Assembly (NCBI RefSeq): GCF_040939455.1
Contig: NC_134126.1
Location: forward strand, 992,001 to 1,056,000
Length of the DNA: 64,000 nt
Reading direction: 5' to 3'
DNA from: Microcebus murinus
Taxonomy: Eukaryota > Chordata > Mammalia > Primates > Cheirogaleidae
The notes under the pieces were generated by a model. The model ran no database searches. It was not told the origin of the DNA and saw only the letters and a program-made list of their open reading frames with translations. How positions within the stretch are numbered: position 1 is the stretch's first letter; each line of letters opens with the position of its first letter. The position numbers and the translations under genes are program-made. Shown piece after piece: positions 48,588-59,412 of the stretch.

Positions 48588-51280
48588 TGGACACACCCCG
48601 ATCCGCACTGCGCCCTGCCTGACCGTCTTTCGTGGGTGAGTGGACACGGCCGGTTCCGCACTGCGCCCTGCCTGCTCGTCTCCCGTGGGTGAGTGGACAC
48701 AGCCAGATCCGCACTGCGCCCTGCCTGCTCGTCTTCCGTGGGTGAGTGGACACAGCCAGATCCGCCCTGCGCCCTGCCTGCCCGTCTCCCCTGGGCGAGT
48801 GGACACAGCCAGATCCGCACTGCGCTCTGCCTGCCCGTCTGCCGTGGGCGAGTGGACACAGCCAGATCCGCACTGCGCCCTGCCTGCCCGTCTGCTGTGG
48901 GTGAGTGGACACAGCCAGATCCGCACTGCGCCCTGCCTCACCGCCTGCCGTGGGTGAGTGGACACAGCCAGATCCGCACTGCGCCCTGCCTGCCCGTCTC
49001 CCGTGGGCGAGTGGACACAGCCAGATCCGCACTGCGCCCTGCCTGACCGTCTGCCGTGGATGAGTGGACACAGCCAGATCCAGACTGCGCCCTGCCTGTC
49101 CGTCTGCCGTGGGTGAGTGAACACAGCCCGATCCGCACTGCGCCCTGCCTGACCGTCCTTCGTGGGTGAGTGGACACCGCCAGATCCGCACTGCGCCCTG
49201 CCTGCCCGTCTCCCGTGGGCGAGTGGACACAGCCAGATCCGCACTGCGCGCTGCTTGCCCGTCTGTCGTGGGCGAGTGGACACAGCCATATCCGCACTAC
49301 GCCCTGCCTGACCGTCTGCCGTGGGTGAGTGGACACAGCCAGATCCACACTGCGCCCTGCCTGCCCGTCTGCCGTGGGCGAGCAGACACAGCCAGATCCG
49401 AACTGCGCACTGCCTGACCATCTGCCGTGGGGGACACAGCCAGATCCGCACTGCGCCCTGCCTGACCGTCTGCCGTCGGTGAGTGGACACAGCCAGATCC
49501 ACACTGCGCCCTGCCTGCCCGTCTGCCGTGGGCGAGCGGACACAGCCAGATCCGCACTGCGCGCTGCCTGCCCGTCTGTCGTGGGCGAGTGGACACAGCC
49601 ATATCCGCACTACGCCCTGCCTGACCGTCTGCCGTGGGCGAGTGGACACAGCCAGATCCGCACTGCGCCCTGCCTGACCGCCTGCCGTGGGTGAGTGGAC
49701 ACAGCCAGATCCGCACTGCGCCCTGCCAGGCCATCTCCCGTGGGCGAGTGGACACAGCCAGATCCGCACTGCGCCCTGCCTGCCCGTCTCCCGTCGGTCA
49801 GTGGACACAGCCAGATCCGCACTGCGCCATGCCTGACCGCCTGTCGTGGGTGAGTGGACACAGCCAGATCCGCACTGCGCCCTGCCTGACCGTCTGCCGT
49901 GGGTGAGTGGACACAGCCCGATCCGCACTGCGCCCTGCCTGACCGTCTTTCGTGGGTGAGTGGACACGGCCGGTTCCGCACTGCGCCCTGCCTGCTCGTC
50001 TCCCGTGGGTGAGTGGACACAGCCAGATCCGCACTGCGCCCTGCCTGCTCGTCTTCCGTGGGTGAGTGGACACAGCCAGATCCGCCCTGCGCCCTGCCTG
50101 CCCGTCTCCCCTGGGCGAGTGGACACAGCCAGATCCGCACTGCGCTCTGCCTGCCCGTCTGCCGTGGGCGAGTGGACACAGCCAGATCCGCACTGCGCCC
50201 TGCCTGCCCGTCTGCTGTGGGTGAGTGGACACAGCCAGATCCGCACTGCGCCCTGCCTCACCGCCTGCCGTGGGTGAGTGGACACAGCCAGATCCGCACT
50301 GCGCCCTGCCTGCCCGTCTCCCGTGGGCGAGTGGACACAGCCAGATCCGCACTGCGCCCTGCCTGACCGTCTGCCGTGGATGAGTGGACACAGCCAGATC
50401 CAGACTGCGCCCTGCCTGTCCGTCTGCCGTGGGTGAGTGAACACAGCCCGATCCGCACTGCGCCCTGCCTGACCGTCCTTCGTGGGTGAGTGGACACCGC
50501 CAGATCCGCACTGCGCCCTGCCTGCCCGTCTCCCGTGGGCGAGTGGACACAGCCAGATCCGCACTGCGCGCTGCTTGCCCGTCTGTCGCGGGCGAGTGGA
50601 CACAGCCATATCCGCACTACGCCCTGCCTGACCGTCTGCCGTGGGTGAGTGGACACAGCCAGATCCACACTGCGCCCTGCCTGCCCGTCTGCCGTGGGCG
50701 AGCAGACACAGCCAGATCCGAACTGCGCACTGCCTGACCATCTGCCGTGGGGGACACAGCCAGATCCGCACTGCGCCCTGCCTGACCGTCCTCCGTCGGT
50801 GAGTGGACACAGCCAGATCCACACTGCGCCCTGCCTGCCCGTCTGCCGTGGGCGAGCGGACACAGCCAGATCCGCACTGCGCGCTGCCTGCCCGTCTGTC
50901 GTGGGCGAGTGGACACAGCCATATCCGCACTACGCCCTGCCTGACCGTCTGCCGTGGGTGAGTGGACACAGCCAGATCCGCACTGCGCCCTGCATGCCCG
51001 TCACCCGTGGGCGAGTGGACACAGCCAGATCCGCACTGCGCCCTGCCTGACCGCCTGCCGTGGGTGAGTGGACACAGCCAGATCCGCACTGCGCCCTGCC
51101 AGGCCATCTCCCGTGGGCGAGTGGACACAGCCAGATCCGCACTGCGCCCTGCCTGCCCGTCTCCCGTCGGTGAGTGGACACAGCCAGATCCGCACTGCGC
51201 CATGCCTGACCGCCTGTCGTGGGTGAGTGGACACAGCCAGATCCGCACTGCGCCCTGCCTGACCGTCTGCCGTGGGTGAG
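48588..51280. repeat. Counterpart of the 26-monomer doublet (1,320 + 1,373 bp)
   Basis: This is the right-arm version of the doublet at 790-3535. The second copy is full length. The first copy lost one monomer at about 49637, so marker spacing falls to 1,320 bp (the CGGCCGGTTCC units lie at 48649 and 49969). The shared 5-bp TGAGT deletions are near 49429 and 50749. The doublet therefore formed before the long-range duplication, and the monomer was lost (or gained on the left) afterwards. Confidence 0.85.
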
Positions 51281-51954
51281 TGGACACAGCCAGATCCGCA
51301 CTGCGCCCTGCCTGCCCGTCTGCCGTGGGTGAGTGGATACAGCCAGATTCGCACTGCGCCCTGCCTGACCGTCTCCCGTGGGTGAGTGGACACAGCCAGA
51401 TCCGTACTGCGCCTTGCCTGCCCATCTCACGTGGGTGAGTGGACACAGCCAGATCCGCACTGCGCCCTACCTGCCCGTCTCCCGTGGGTGAGTGGACACA
51501 GCCAGATCCGCACTGCACCCTGCCTGACCGTCCTTCGTGGGTGAGTGGACACCGCCAGATCCGCACTGCGCCCTGCCTGCACGTCTCCCGTGGGTGAGTG
51601 GACACAGCCAGATCCTCACTGCGCCCTGCCTGCCCGTCTCCCGTCGGTGAGTGGACACAGCCAGATCCGCACTGCGCACTGCCTGCCCGTCTCCGGTGGG
51701 TGAGTGGACACAGCCAGATCCGCACTACGCCCTGCCTGCCCGTCTGTCGTGGGCGAGTGGACACAGCCAGATCCGCACTGCGCACTGCCTGACTCTCTGC
51801 CGAGGGTGAGTGTACACAGCCAGATCCGCACTGCGCTCTGCCTGACCGCCTGCCGTTGGTGAGTGGACACAGCCAGATCCGCACTGCGATCTGCCTGACC
51901 GTCTGCCGTGGGAGAGTGGACACAGCCAGATCCGCACCTCGCCCTGCCTGCCCG

Positions 51955-52805
51955 TCTGCCGTGGGCGAGTGGAATCAGCCAGATCCGCACTGCGCCCTGC
52001 CTGACCGTCTGCCGTGGGTGAGTGGACACAGCCAGATCCGCACTGCGCCCTGCCTAACCGCCTTCCGTGGGTGGGTGGACACAGCCAGATCCGCCCTGCG
52101 CCCTGCCTGCCCGTCTCCCCTGGGCGAGTGGACACAGGCAGATCCGCACTGCGCTCTGCCTGCCCGTCTACCGTGGGCGAGTGGACACAGCCAGATCCGC
52201 ACAGCGCCCTGCCTGCCCGTCTCCCTGGGGCGAGTGGACACAGCCAGATCCGCACTGCGCCCTGCCTGCCCTTCTGCCGTGGGTGAGTGGACACAGCCAG
52301 ATCCGCACTGCGCCCTGCCTGATCGTCTGCCGTCGGTGAGTGGACACAGCCAGATCCACACTGCGCCCTGCTGCCCGTCTGCCGTGGGCGAGTGGACACA
52401 GCCCGATCCGCACTGCGCCCTGCCTGACCGTCTGCCGTGGGTGAGTGGACACAGCCAGATCCGCACTGCGCCCTGCCTGCCCGTCTGCCGTGGGCGAGTG
52501 GACACAGCCAGATCCGCACTGCGCCCTGCCTGACGGTCTGCCGTGGGTGAGTGGACACAGCCAGATCCACACAGCGCACTGCCTGCCCCTCTGCCGTGGG
52601 CGAGTGGACACAGCCAGATCCGCACTGCGCCCTGCCTGACCGTCTGCCGTGGGTGAGTGGACACAGCCAGAACCGCACTGCGCCCTGCCTGCCCGTCTCC
52701 CGTGGGCGAGTGGACACAGCCAGATCCGCACTGCGCCCTGCCTGCCCGTCTCCCGTGGGAGAGTGGACACAGCCAGATCCGCACTGCGCCCTGCCTGACC
52801 GTCTG
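51955..52805. repeat. 16-monomer higher-order block, copy 6
   Basis: It reproduces the private variants of the copy at 4210 (CACAGGCAGATCC near 52135, CGCACAGCGCCC near 52199, GGAATCAGCC) at offset 47,745. It is the partner of that copy through the long-range duplication. Confidence 0.85.
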
Positions 52806-54198
52806 CCGTCGGTGAGTGGACACAGCCAGATCCACACTGCGCCCTGCCTGCCCGTCTCCAGTGGGCGAGTGGACACAGCCACATCCGGACTGCGCCCTGC
52901 CTGCCCGTCTGCCGTGGGCGAGTGGACACAGCCAGATCCGCACTGCGCCCTGCCTGACCGTCTGCCGTGGGTGAGTGGACACAGCCACATCCGCACTGCG
53001 CCCTGCCTGACCGCCCTCCGTGGGTGAGTGGACACAGCCATGGGCGAGTGGACACAGCCCGATCCGCACTGCGCCCTGCCTGACCGTCTGCCGTGGGTGA
53101 GTGGACACAGCCTGATCCGCACTGCGCCCTGCCTGCCCGTCTGCCGTGGGCGAGTGGACACAGCCCGATCCGCACTGCGCCCTGCCTGACCGTCTTTCGT
53201 GGGTGAGTGGACACGGCCGGTTCCGCACTGCGCCCTGCCTGCTCGTCTCCCGTGGGTGAGTGGACACAGCCAGATCCGCACTGCGCCCTGCCTGACCGTC
53301 TGCCGTGGATGAGTGGACACAGCCAGATCCAGACTGCGCCCTGCCTGTCCGTCTGCCGTGGGTGAGTGAACACAGCCCGATCCGCACTGCGCCCTGCCTG
53401 ACCGTCCTTCGTGGGTGAGTGGACACCGCCAGATCCGCACTGCGCCCTGCCTGCCCGTCTCCCGTGGGCGAGTGGACACAGCCAGATCCGCACTGCGCGC
53501 TGCTTGCCCGTCTGTCGTGGGCGAGTGGACACAGCCATATCCGAACTACGCCCTGCCTGACCGTCTGCCGTGGGTGAGTGGACACAGCCAGATCCACACT
53601 GCGCCCTGCCTGCCCGTCTGCCGTGGGCGAGCGGACACAGCCAGATCCGAACTGCGCACTGCCTGACCATCTGCCGTGGGTGAGTGGACACAGCCAGATC
53701 CGCACTGCGCCCTGCCTGACCGCCTGTCGTGGATGAGTGGACACAGCCAGATCCGCACTGCGACCTGCCTGCCCGTCTGCCGTGGGTGAGTGGACACAGC
53801 CAGATCCACAGTGCGCCCTGCCTGCCCGTCTGCCGTGGGTGAGTGGACACAGCCAGATCCGCACTGCGCCCTGCCTGCCTGTCTCCCGTCAGTGAGTGGA
53901 CACAGCCAGATCCGCACTGCGCCCTGCCTGCCCGTCTCCCGTGGGTGAGTGGACACAGCCAGATCTGCACTGCGCCCTGCCTGCCCGTCTCCGGTGTGTG
54001 AGTGGACACAGCCAGATCCGCACTGCGCCTGCCTGACCGTCTCCCGTCAGTGAGTGGACACAGTCAGATCCGCACTGCGCCCTGCCTGACCGCCTGCCGT
54101 GGGCGAGTGGACACAGCCAGATCCGAACTGCGCCCTGCCGGACCGTCTGCCGTGGGCGAGTGGACACAGCCTGATCCACACTGCGCCCTGCCTGCCCG

Positions 54199-55049
54199 TC
54201 TGCCGTGGGCGAGTGGAAACAGCCAGATCCGCACTGCGCCCTGCCTGACCGTCTGCCGTGGGTGAGTGGACACAGCCAGATCCGCACTGCGCCCTGCCTA
54301 ACCGCCTTCCGTGGGTGGGTGGACACAGCCAGATCCGCCCTGCGCCCTGCCTGCCCGTCTCCCCTGGGCGAGTGGACACAGCCAGATCCGCACTGCGCTC
54401 TGCCTGCCCGTCTACCGTGGGCGAGTGGACACAGCCAGATCCGCACTGCGCCCTGCCTGCCCGTCTCCCTGGGGCGAGTGGACACAGCCAGATCCGCACT
54501 GCGCCCTGCCTGCCCTTCTGCCGTGGGTGAGTGGACACAGCCAGATCCACACTGCGCCCTGCCTGATCGTCTGCCGTCGGTGAGTGGACACAGCCAGATC
54601 CGCACTGCGCCCTGCTGCCCGTCTGCCGTGGGCGAGTGGACACAGCCCGATCCGCACTGCGCCCTGCCTGACCGTCTGCCGTGGGTGAGTGGACACAGCC
54701 ATATCCGCACTGCGCCCTGCCTGCCCGTCTGCCGTGGGCGAGTGGACACAGCCAGATCCGCACTGCGCCCTGCCTGACGGTCTGCCGTGGGTGAGTGGAC
54801 ACAGCCAGATCCACACAGCGCACTGCCTGCCCCTCTGCCGTGGGCGAGTGGACACAGCCAGATCCGCACTGCGCCCTGCCTGACCGTCTGCCGTGGGTGA
54901 GTGGACACAGCCAGAACCGCACTGCGCCCTGCCTGCCCGTCTCCCGTGGGCGAGTGGACACAGCCAGATCCGCACTGCGCCCTGCCTGCCCGTCTCCCGT
55001 GGGCGAGTGGACACAGCCAGATCCGCACTGCGCCCTGCCTGACGGTCTG
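54199..55049. repeat. 16-monomer higher-order block, copy 7
   Basis: It is the partner of the copy at 6454 through the long-range duplication. It shares GGAAACAGCC, the CCACACTGCG unit (about 54546) and CCATATCCGC (about 54699). Confidence 0.85.
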
Positions 55050-55668
55050 CCGTGGGTGAGTGGACACAGCCAGATCCGCACTGCGCCTCTCCTGCCCATC
55101 TCACGTGGGTGAGTGGACACAGCCAGATCCGCACTGCGCCCTACATGCCCGTCTCCCGTGGGTGAGTGGACACAGCCAGATCCGCACTGCACCCTGCCTG
55201 ACCGTCCTTCGTGGGTGAGTGGACACCGCCAGATCCGCACTGCGCCCTGCCTGCCCGTCTGCCGTGGGCGAGCGGACCCAGCCAGATCCGCACTGCGCCC
55301 TGCCTGCCCGTCTCCAGTGGGCGAGTGGACACAGCCAGATCCGGACTGCGCCCTGCCTGCCCGTCTGCCGTGGGCGAGTGGACACAGCCAGATCCGAAAT
55401 GCGCCCTGCCTGACCGTCTGCCGTGGGTGAGTGGACACAGCCAGATCCGCACTGCGCCCTGCCTGACCGCCTGCCGTGGGTGAGTGGACACAGCCAGATC
55501 CGCACTGCGCCCTGCATGCCCGTCACCCGTGGGCGAGTGGACACAGCCAGATCCGCACTGCGCCCTGCCTGCCCGTCTGCCGTGGGTGAGTGGATACAGC
55601 CAGATTCGCACTGCGCCCTGCCTGACCGTCTGCCGTGGGTGAGTGGACACAGCCAGATCCGCAATGCG

Positions 55669-58600
55669 CCCGGCCTGACCGTCTGCCGTGGGTGAGTGGA
55701 CACAGCCAGATCCACACTGCGCCCTGCCTGCCCGTCTGCCGTGGGTGAGTGGACACAGCCAGATCCGCACTGCGCCCTGCCTGACCGTCTCCCGTGGGTG
55801 AGTGGACACAGCCAGATCCGCACTGCGCCCTGCCTGCCCGTCTCACGTGGTTGAGTGGACACAGCCAGATCCGCACTGCGCCCTGCCTGCCCGTCTCCCG
55901 TGGGTGAGTGGACACAGCCAGATCCGCACTGCACCCTGCCTGACCGTCCTTCGTGGGTGAGTGGACACCGCCAGATCCGCACTGTGCCCTTCCTTCCCGT
56001 CTGCCGTGGGCGAGTGGACACAGCCAGATCCGCACTGCGCCCTCCCTGACTGTCTGCCGTCGGTGAGTGGACACAGCCAGATCCGCACTGCGCCCTGCCT
56101 GCCCGTCTCCCGTGGGTGAGTGGACACAGCCAGATCCGCACTGCGCGCTGCCTGCCCGTCTCCCGTGGGCGAGTGGAAACAGCCAGATCTGCACTGCGCG
56201 CTGCCTGCCCGTCTGTCGTGGGCGAGTGGACACAGCCATATCCGCACTGCGCCCTGCCTGCCCGTCTGCCGTGGGTGAGTGGACACAGCCAGATCCACAC
56301 TGCGCCCTGCCTGCCCGTCTGCCGTGGTTGAGTGGACACAGCCAGATCCGCACTGCGCCCTGCCTGACCCTCTCCCGTGGGTGAGTGGACACAGCCAGAT
56401 CCACACTGCACCCTGCCTGCCCGTCTCCCGTTGGTGAGTGGACACAGCCAGATCCGCACTGCGCCCTGCCTGCCCGTCTCCCGTGGGCGAGCGGACACAG
56501 CCAGATCCGCACTGCGCCCTGCCTGACCGTCTCCCGTAGGTGAGTGGACACCGCCAGATCCGCACTGTGCCCTGCCTGCCCGTCTGCCGTGGGCGAGTGG
56601 ACACAGCCAGATCCGCACTGCGCCCTGCCTGACTGTCTGCCGTCGGTGAGTGGACACAGCCAGATCCGCACTGCGCCCTGCCTGCCCGTCTGCCGTGGAC
56701 GAGTGGACACAGCCAAATCCGCATTGCGCACTGCCTGACCGTCTGCCGTGGGTGAGTGGACACAGCCAGATCCGCACTGCGCCCTGCCTGACCGCCTGCC
56801 GTGGGTGAGTGGACACAGCCAGATCCGCAGTGCGCCCTGCCTGACCGTCAGCCGTGGGTGAGTGGACACAGCCAGATCCACACTGCGCCCTGCCTGCCCG
56901 TCTGCCGTGGGCGAGTGGACACAGCCAGATCCGCACTGCGCCCTGCCTGCCCGTTTCCCGTGGGTGAGTGGACACAGCCAGATCCGCACTGCGCCCTGCC
57001 TGACCGTCTGCCGTGGGTGAGTGGACACAGCCAGATCCGCACTGCGCCCTGCCTGCCCGTCTCCCGTGGGTGAGTGGATACAGCCAGATCCGCACTGCGC
57101 CCTGCCTTACCGCCTGCCGTGGGTGAGTGGACACAGCCAGATCCGCACTGCGCCCTGCCTGCCCGTCTCCCGGGGGCGAGTGGACACAGCCAGATCCGCA
57201 CTGCGCCCTGCCTGCCCTTCTGCCGTGGGTGAGTGGACACAGCCAGATCCGCACTGCGCCCTGCCTGACCGTCTGCCGTGGGTGAGTGGACACAGTCAGA
57301 TCCGCACTGCGCCCTGCCTGACCGTCTGCCGTGGTTGAGTGGACACAGCCAGATCCACACTGCGCCCTGCCTGCCCGTCTGCCGTGGGTGAGTGGACACA
57401 GCCAGATCCGCAATGCACCCTGCCTGACCGTCTCCCGTGGGTGAGTGGACACAGCCAGATCCGCACTGCGCCCTGCCTGCCCGTCTCCCGTGGGTGAGTG
57501 GACACAGCCAGATCCGCACTGCACCGTGCCTGCCCGTCTCCCGTCAGTGAGTGGACACAGCCAGATCCGCACTGCGCCCTGCCTGCCCGTCTCCCGTGGG
57601 TGAGTGGACACAGCCAGATCCGCACTGCGCGCTGCCTGCCCGTCTCCCGTGGGCGAGTGGAAACAGCCAGATCCGCACTGCGCGCTGCCTGCCCGTCTGT
57701 CGTGGGCGAGTGGACACAGCCATATCCGCACTGCGCCCTGCCTGCCCGTCTGCCGTGGGTGAGTGGACACAGCCAGATCCACACTGCGCCCTGCCTGCCC
57801 GTCTGCCGTGGGTGAGTGGACACAGCCAGATCCGCACTGCGCCATGCCTGACCCTCTCCCGTGGGTGAGTGGACACAGCCAGATCCACACTGCACCCTGC
57901 CTGCCCGTCTCCCGTGGGTGAGCGGACACAGTCAGATCCGCACTGCGCCCTGCCTGCCCGTCTCCCGTGGGCGACCGGACACAGCCAGATCCGCACTGCA
58001 CCCTGCCTGCCCGTCTCCCGTGGGTGAGCGGACACAGTCAGATCCGCACTGCGCCCTGCCTGCCCGTCTCCCGTGGGCGACCGGACACAGTCAGATCCGC
58101 ACTGCGCCCTGCCTGACCGCCTGTCGTGGGTGAGTGGACACAGCCAGATCCGCAGTGCGCCCGGCCTGACCGTCTGCCGTGGGTGAGTGGACACAGCCAG
58201 ATGCACACTGCGCCCTGCCTGCCCGTCTGCCGTGGGTGAGTGGACACAGCCAGATCCGCACTGCGCCCTGCCTGACCGTCTCCCGTGGGTGAGTGGACAC
58301 AGCCAGATCCGCACTGCGCCTTGCCTGCCCGTCTCACGTGGGTGAGTGGACACACCCAGATCCGCACTGCGCCCTGCCTGCCGTCTCCCGGGGGCGAGTG
58401 GACACAGCCAGATCCGCACTGCGCCCTTCCTGCCCTTCTGCCGTGTGTGAGTGAACACAGCCAGATCCGCACTGCGCCATGCCTGCCCGTCTCCCGTCAG
58501 TGAGTGGACACAGCCAGATCCGCACTGCGCCCTACATGCCCGTCTCCCGTGGGTGAGTGGACACAGCCAGATCCGCACTGCACCCTGCCTGACCGTCCTT

Positions 58601-59412
58601 CGTGGGTGAGTGGACACCGCCAGATCCGCACTGCGCCCTGCCTGCCCGTCTCCCGTGGGTGAGTGGACACAGCCAGATCCGCACTGCGCCCTACCTGCCC
58701 GTCTCCCGTGGGTGAGTGGACACAGCCAGATCCGCACTGCACCCTGCCTGACCGTCCTTCGTGGGTGAGTGGACACCGCCAGATCCGCACTGCGCCCTGC
58801 CTGCCCGTCTCCCGTGGGTGAGTGGACACAGCCAGATCCGCACTGCACCCTGCCTGACCGTCTTCCGTCCGTGAGTGGACACAGCCAGATCCGCACTGCG
58901 CCCTGCCTGCCCGTCTCCGGTGGGCGAGTGGAAACAGCCAGATCCGCACTGCACGCTGCCTGCCGGTCTCCCGTGGGCGAGTGGACACAGCCAGATCCGC
59001 ACTGCGCCCTGCCTGCCCGTCTGTCGTGGGCGAGTGGACACAGCCAGTTCCGCACTGCGCCCTGCCTGACCGTCTCCCGTGGGTGAGTGGACACAGCCAG
59101 ATCCGCACTGCGCCCTGCCTGCCCGTCTCCCGTGGGTGAGTGGACACAGCCAGATCCGCACTGCACCTTGCCTGCCCGTCTCCCGTCATTGAGTGGACAC
59201 AGCCAGATCCGCACTGTGCCCTGCCTGCCCGTCTGTCGTGGGCGAGTGGACACAGCCAGATCCGTACTGCGCCCTGCCTGCCCGTCTGCCGTGGGTGAGT
59301 GGACACAGCCAGATCCACACTGCGCCCTGCCTGCCCGTCTGCCATGGGCGAGCGGACACAGCCAGATCCGCACTGCGCACTGCCTGACCGTCTGCCGTGG
59401 GTGAGTGGACAC
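55669..59412. repeat. 3.7-kb block repeated from 19845-23535 (right copy)
   Basis: It starts abruptly after the copy of 141-7925, at GCGCCCGGCC. The full marker series of 19845-23535 follows in order. One structural difference is present near 57915-58090. Single-base differences include CCCGTTTCCCG (about 56953) and GCAATGCACCC (about 57411). Confidence 0.87.
57911..58090. repeat. Local two-monomer duplication with one-monomer loss
   Basis: The pair GGGTGAGCGGACACAGTCAG plus GGGCGACCGGACAC occurs twice, 106 bp apart (AGCGG at 57921 and 58027). In the left copy (about 22090-22160) it occurs once and is followed by a CGCACTGCC monomer. That monomer is missing here, and the second ACCGG unit runs straight into CACAGTCAG. 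The net gain of 53 bp accounts for the offset change. Confidence 0.85.

Larger units (their letters stand above)
47939..55670. repeat. Long-range duplicated segment, right copy
   Basis: This is the near-identical partner of 141-7925, 53 bp shorter. The left border is sharp: upstream of about 47939 the sequence differs from 1-140. The right border lies at about 55668-55672, where GCAATGCGCC is followed by CGGCC and the sequence switches to a copy of the 19845 block. Both borders keep the 53-bp phase. Confidence 0.9.

Noticed and set aside
47058..51923. 1,621-codon minus-strand open frame, and other long frames, as repeat-protein genes
   Set aside because: The minus-strand monomer has no stop word in any frame, so all three frames are open at the same time. 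Frames start and stop wherever a variant monomer adds an ATG or a stop (for example CCTAACC giving TAG on the minus strand). There is no signal peptide, unique domain, promoter or frame-specific conservation.
51856..52533. 225-codon plus-strand open frame
   Set aside because: It exists only because a run of monomers carries C at position 6 or 44, removing the TGA words. It has an exact counterpart at 4111-4788 by block duplication and no gene-like features.
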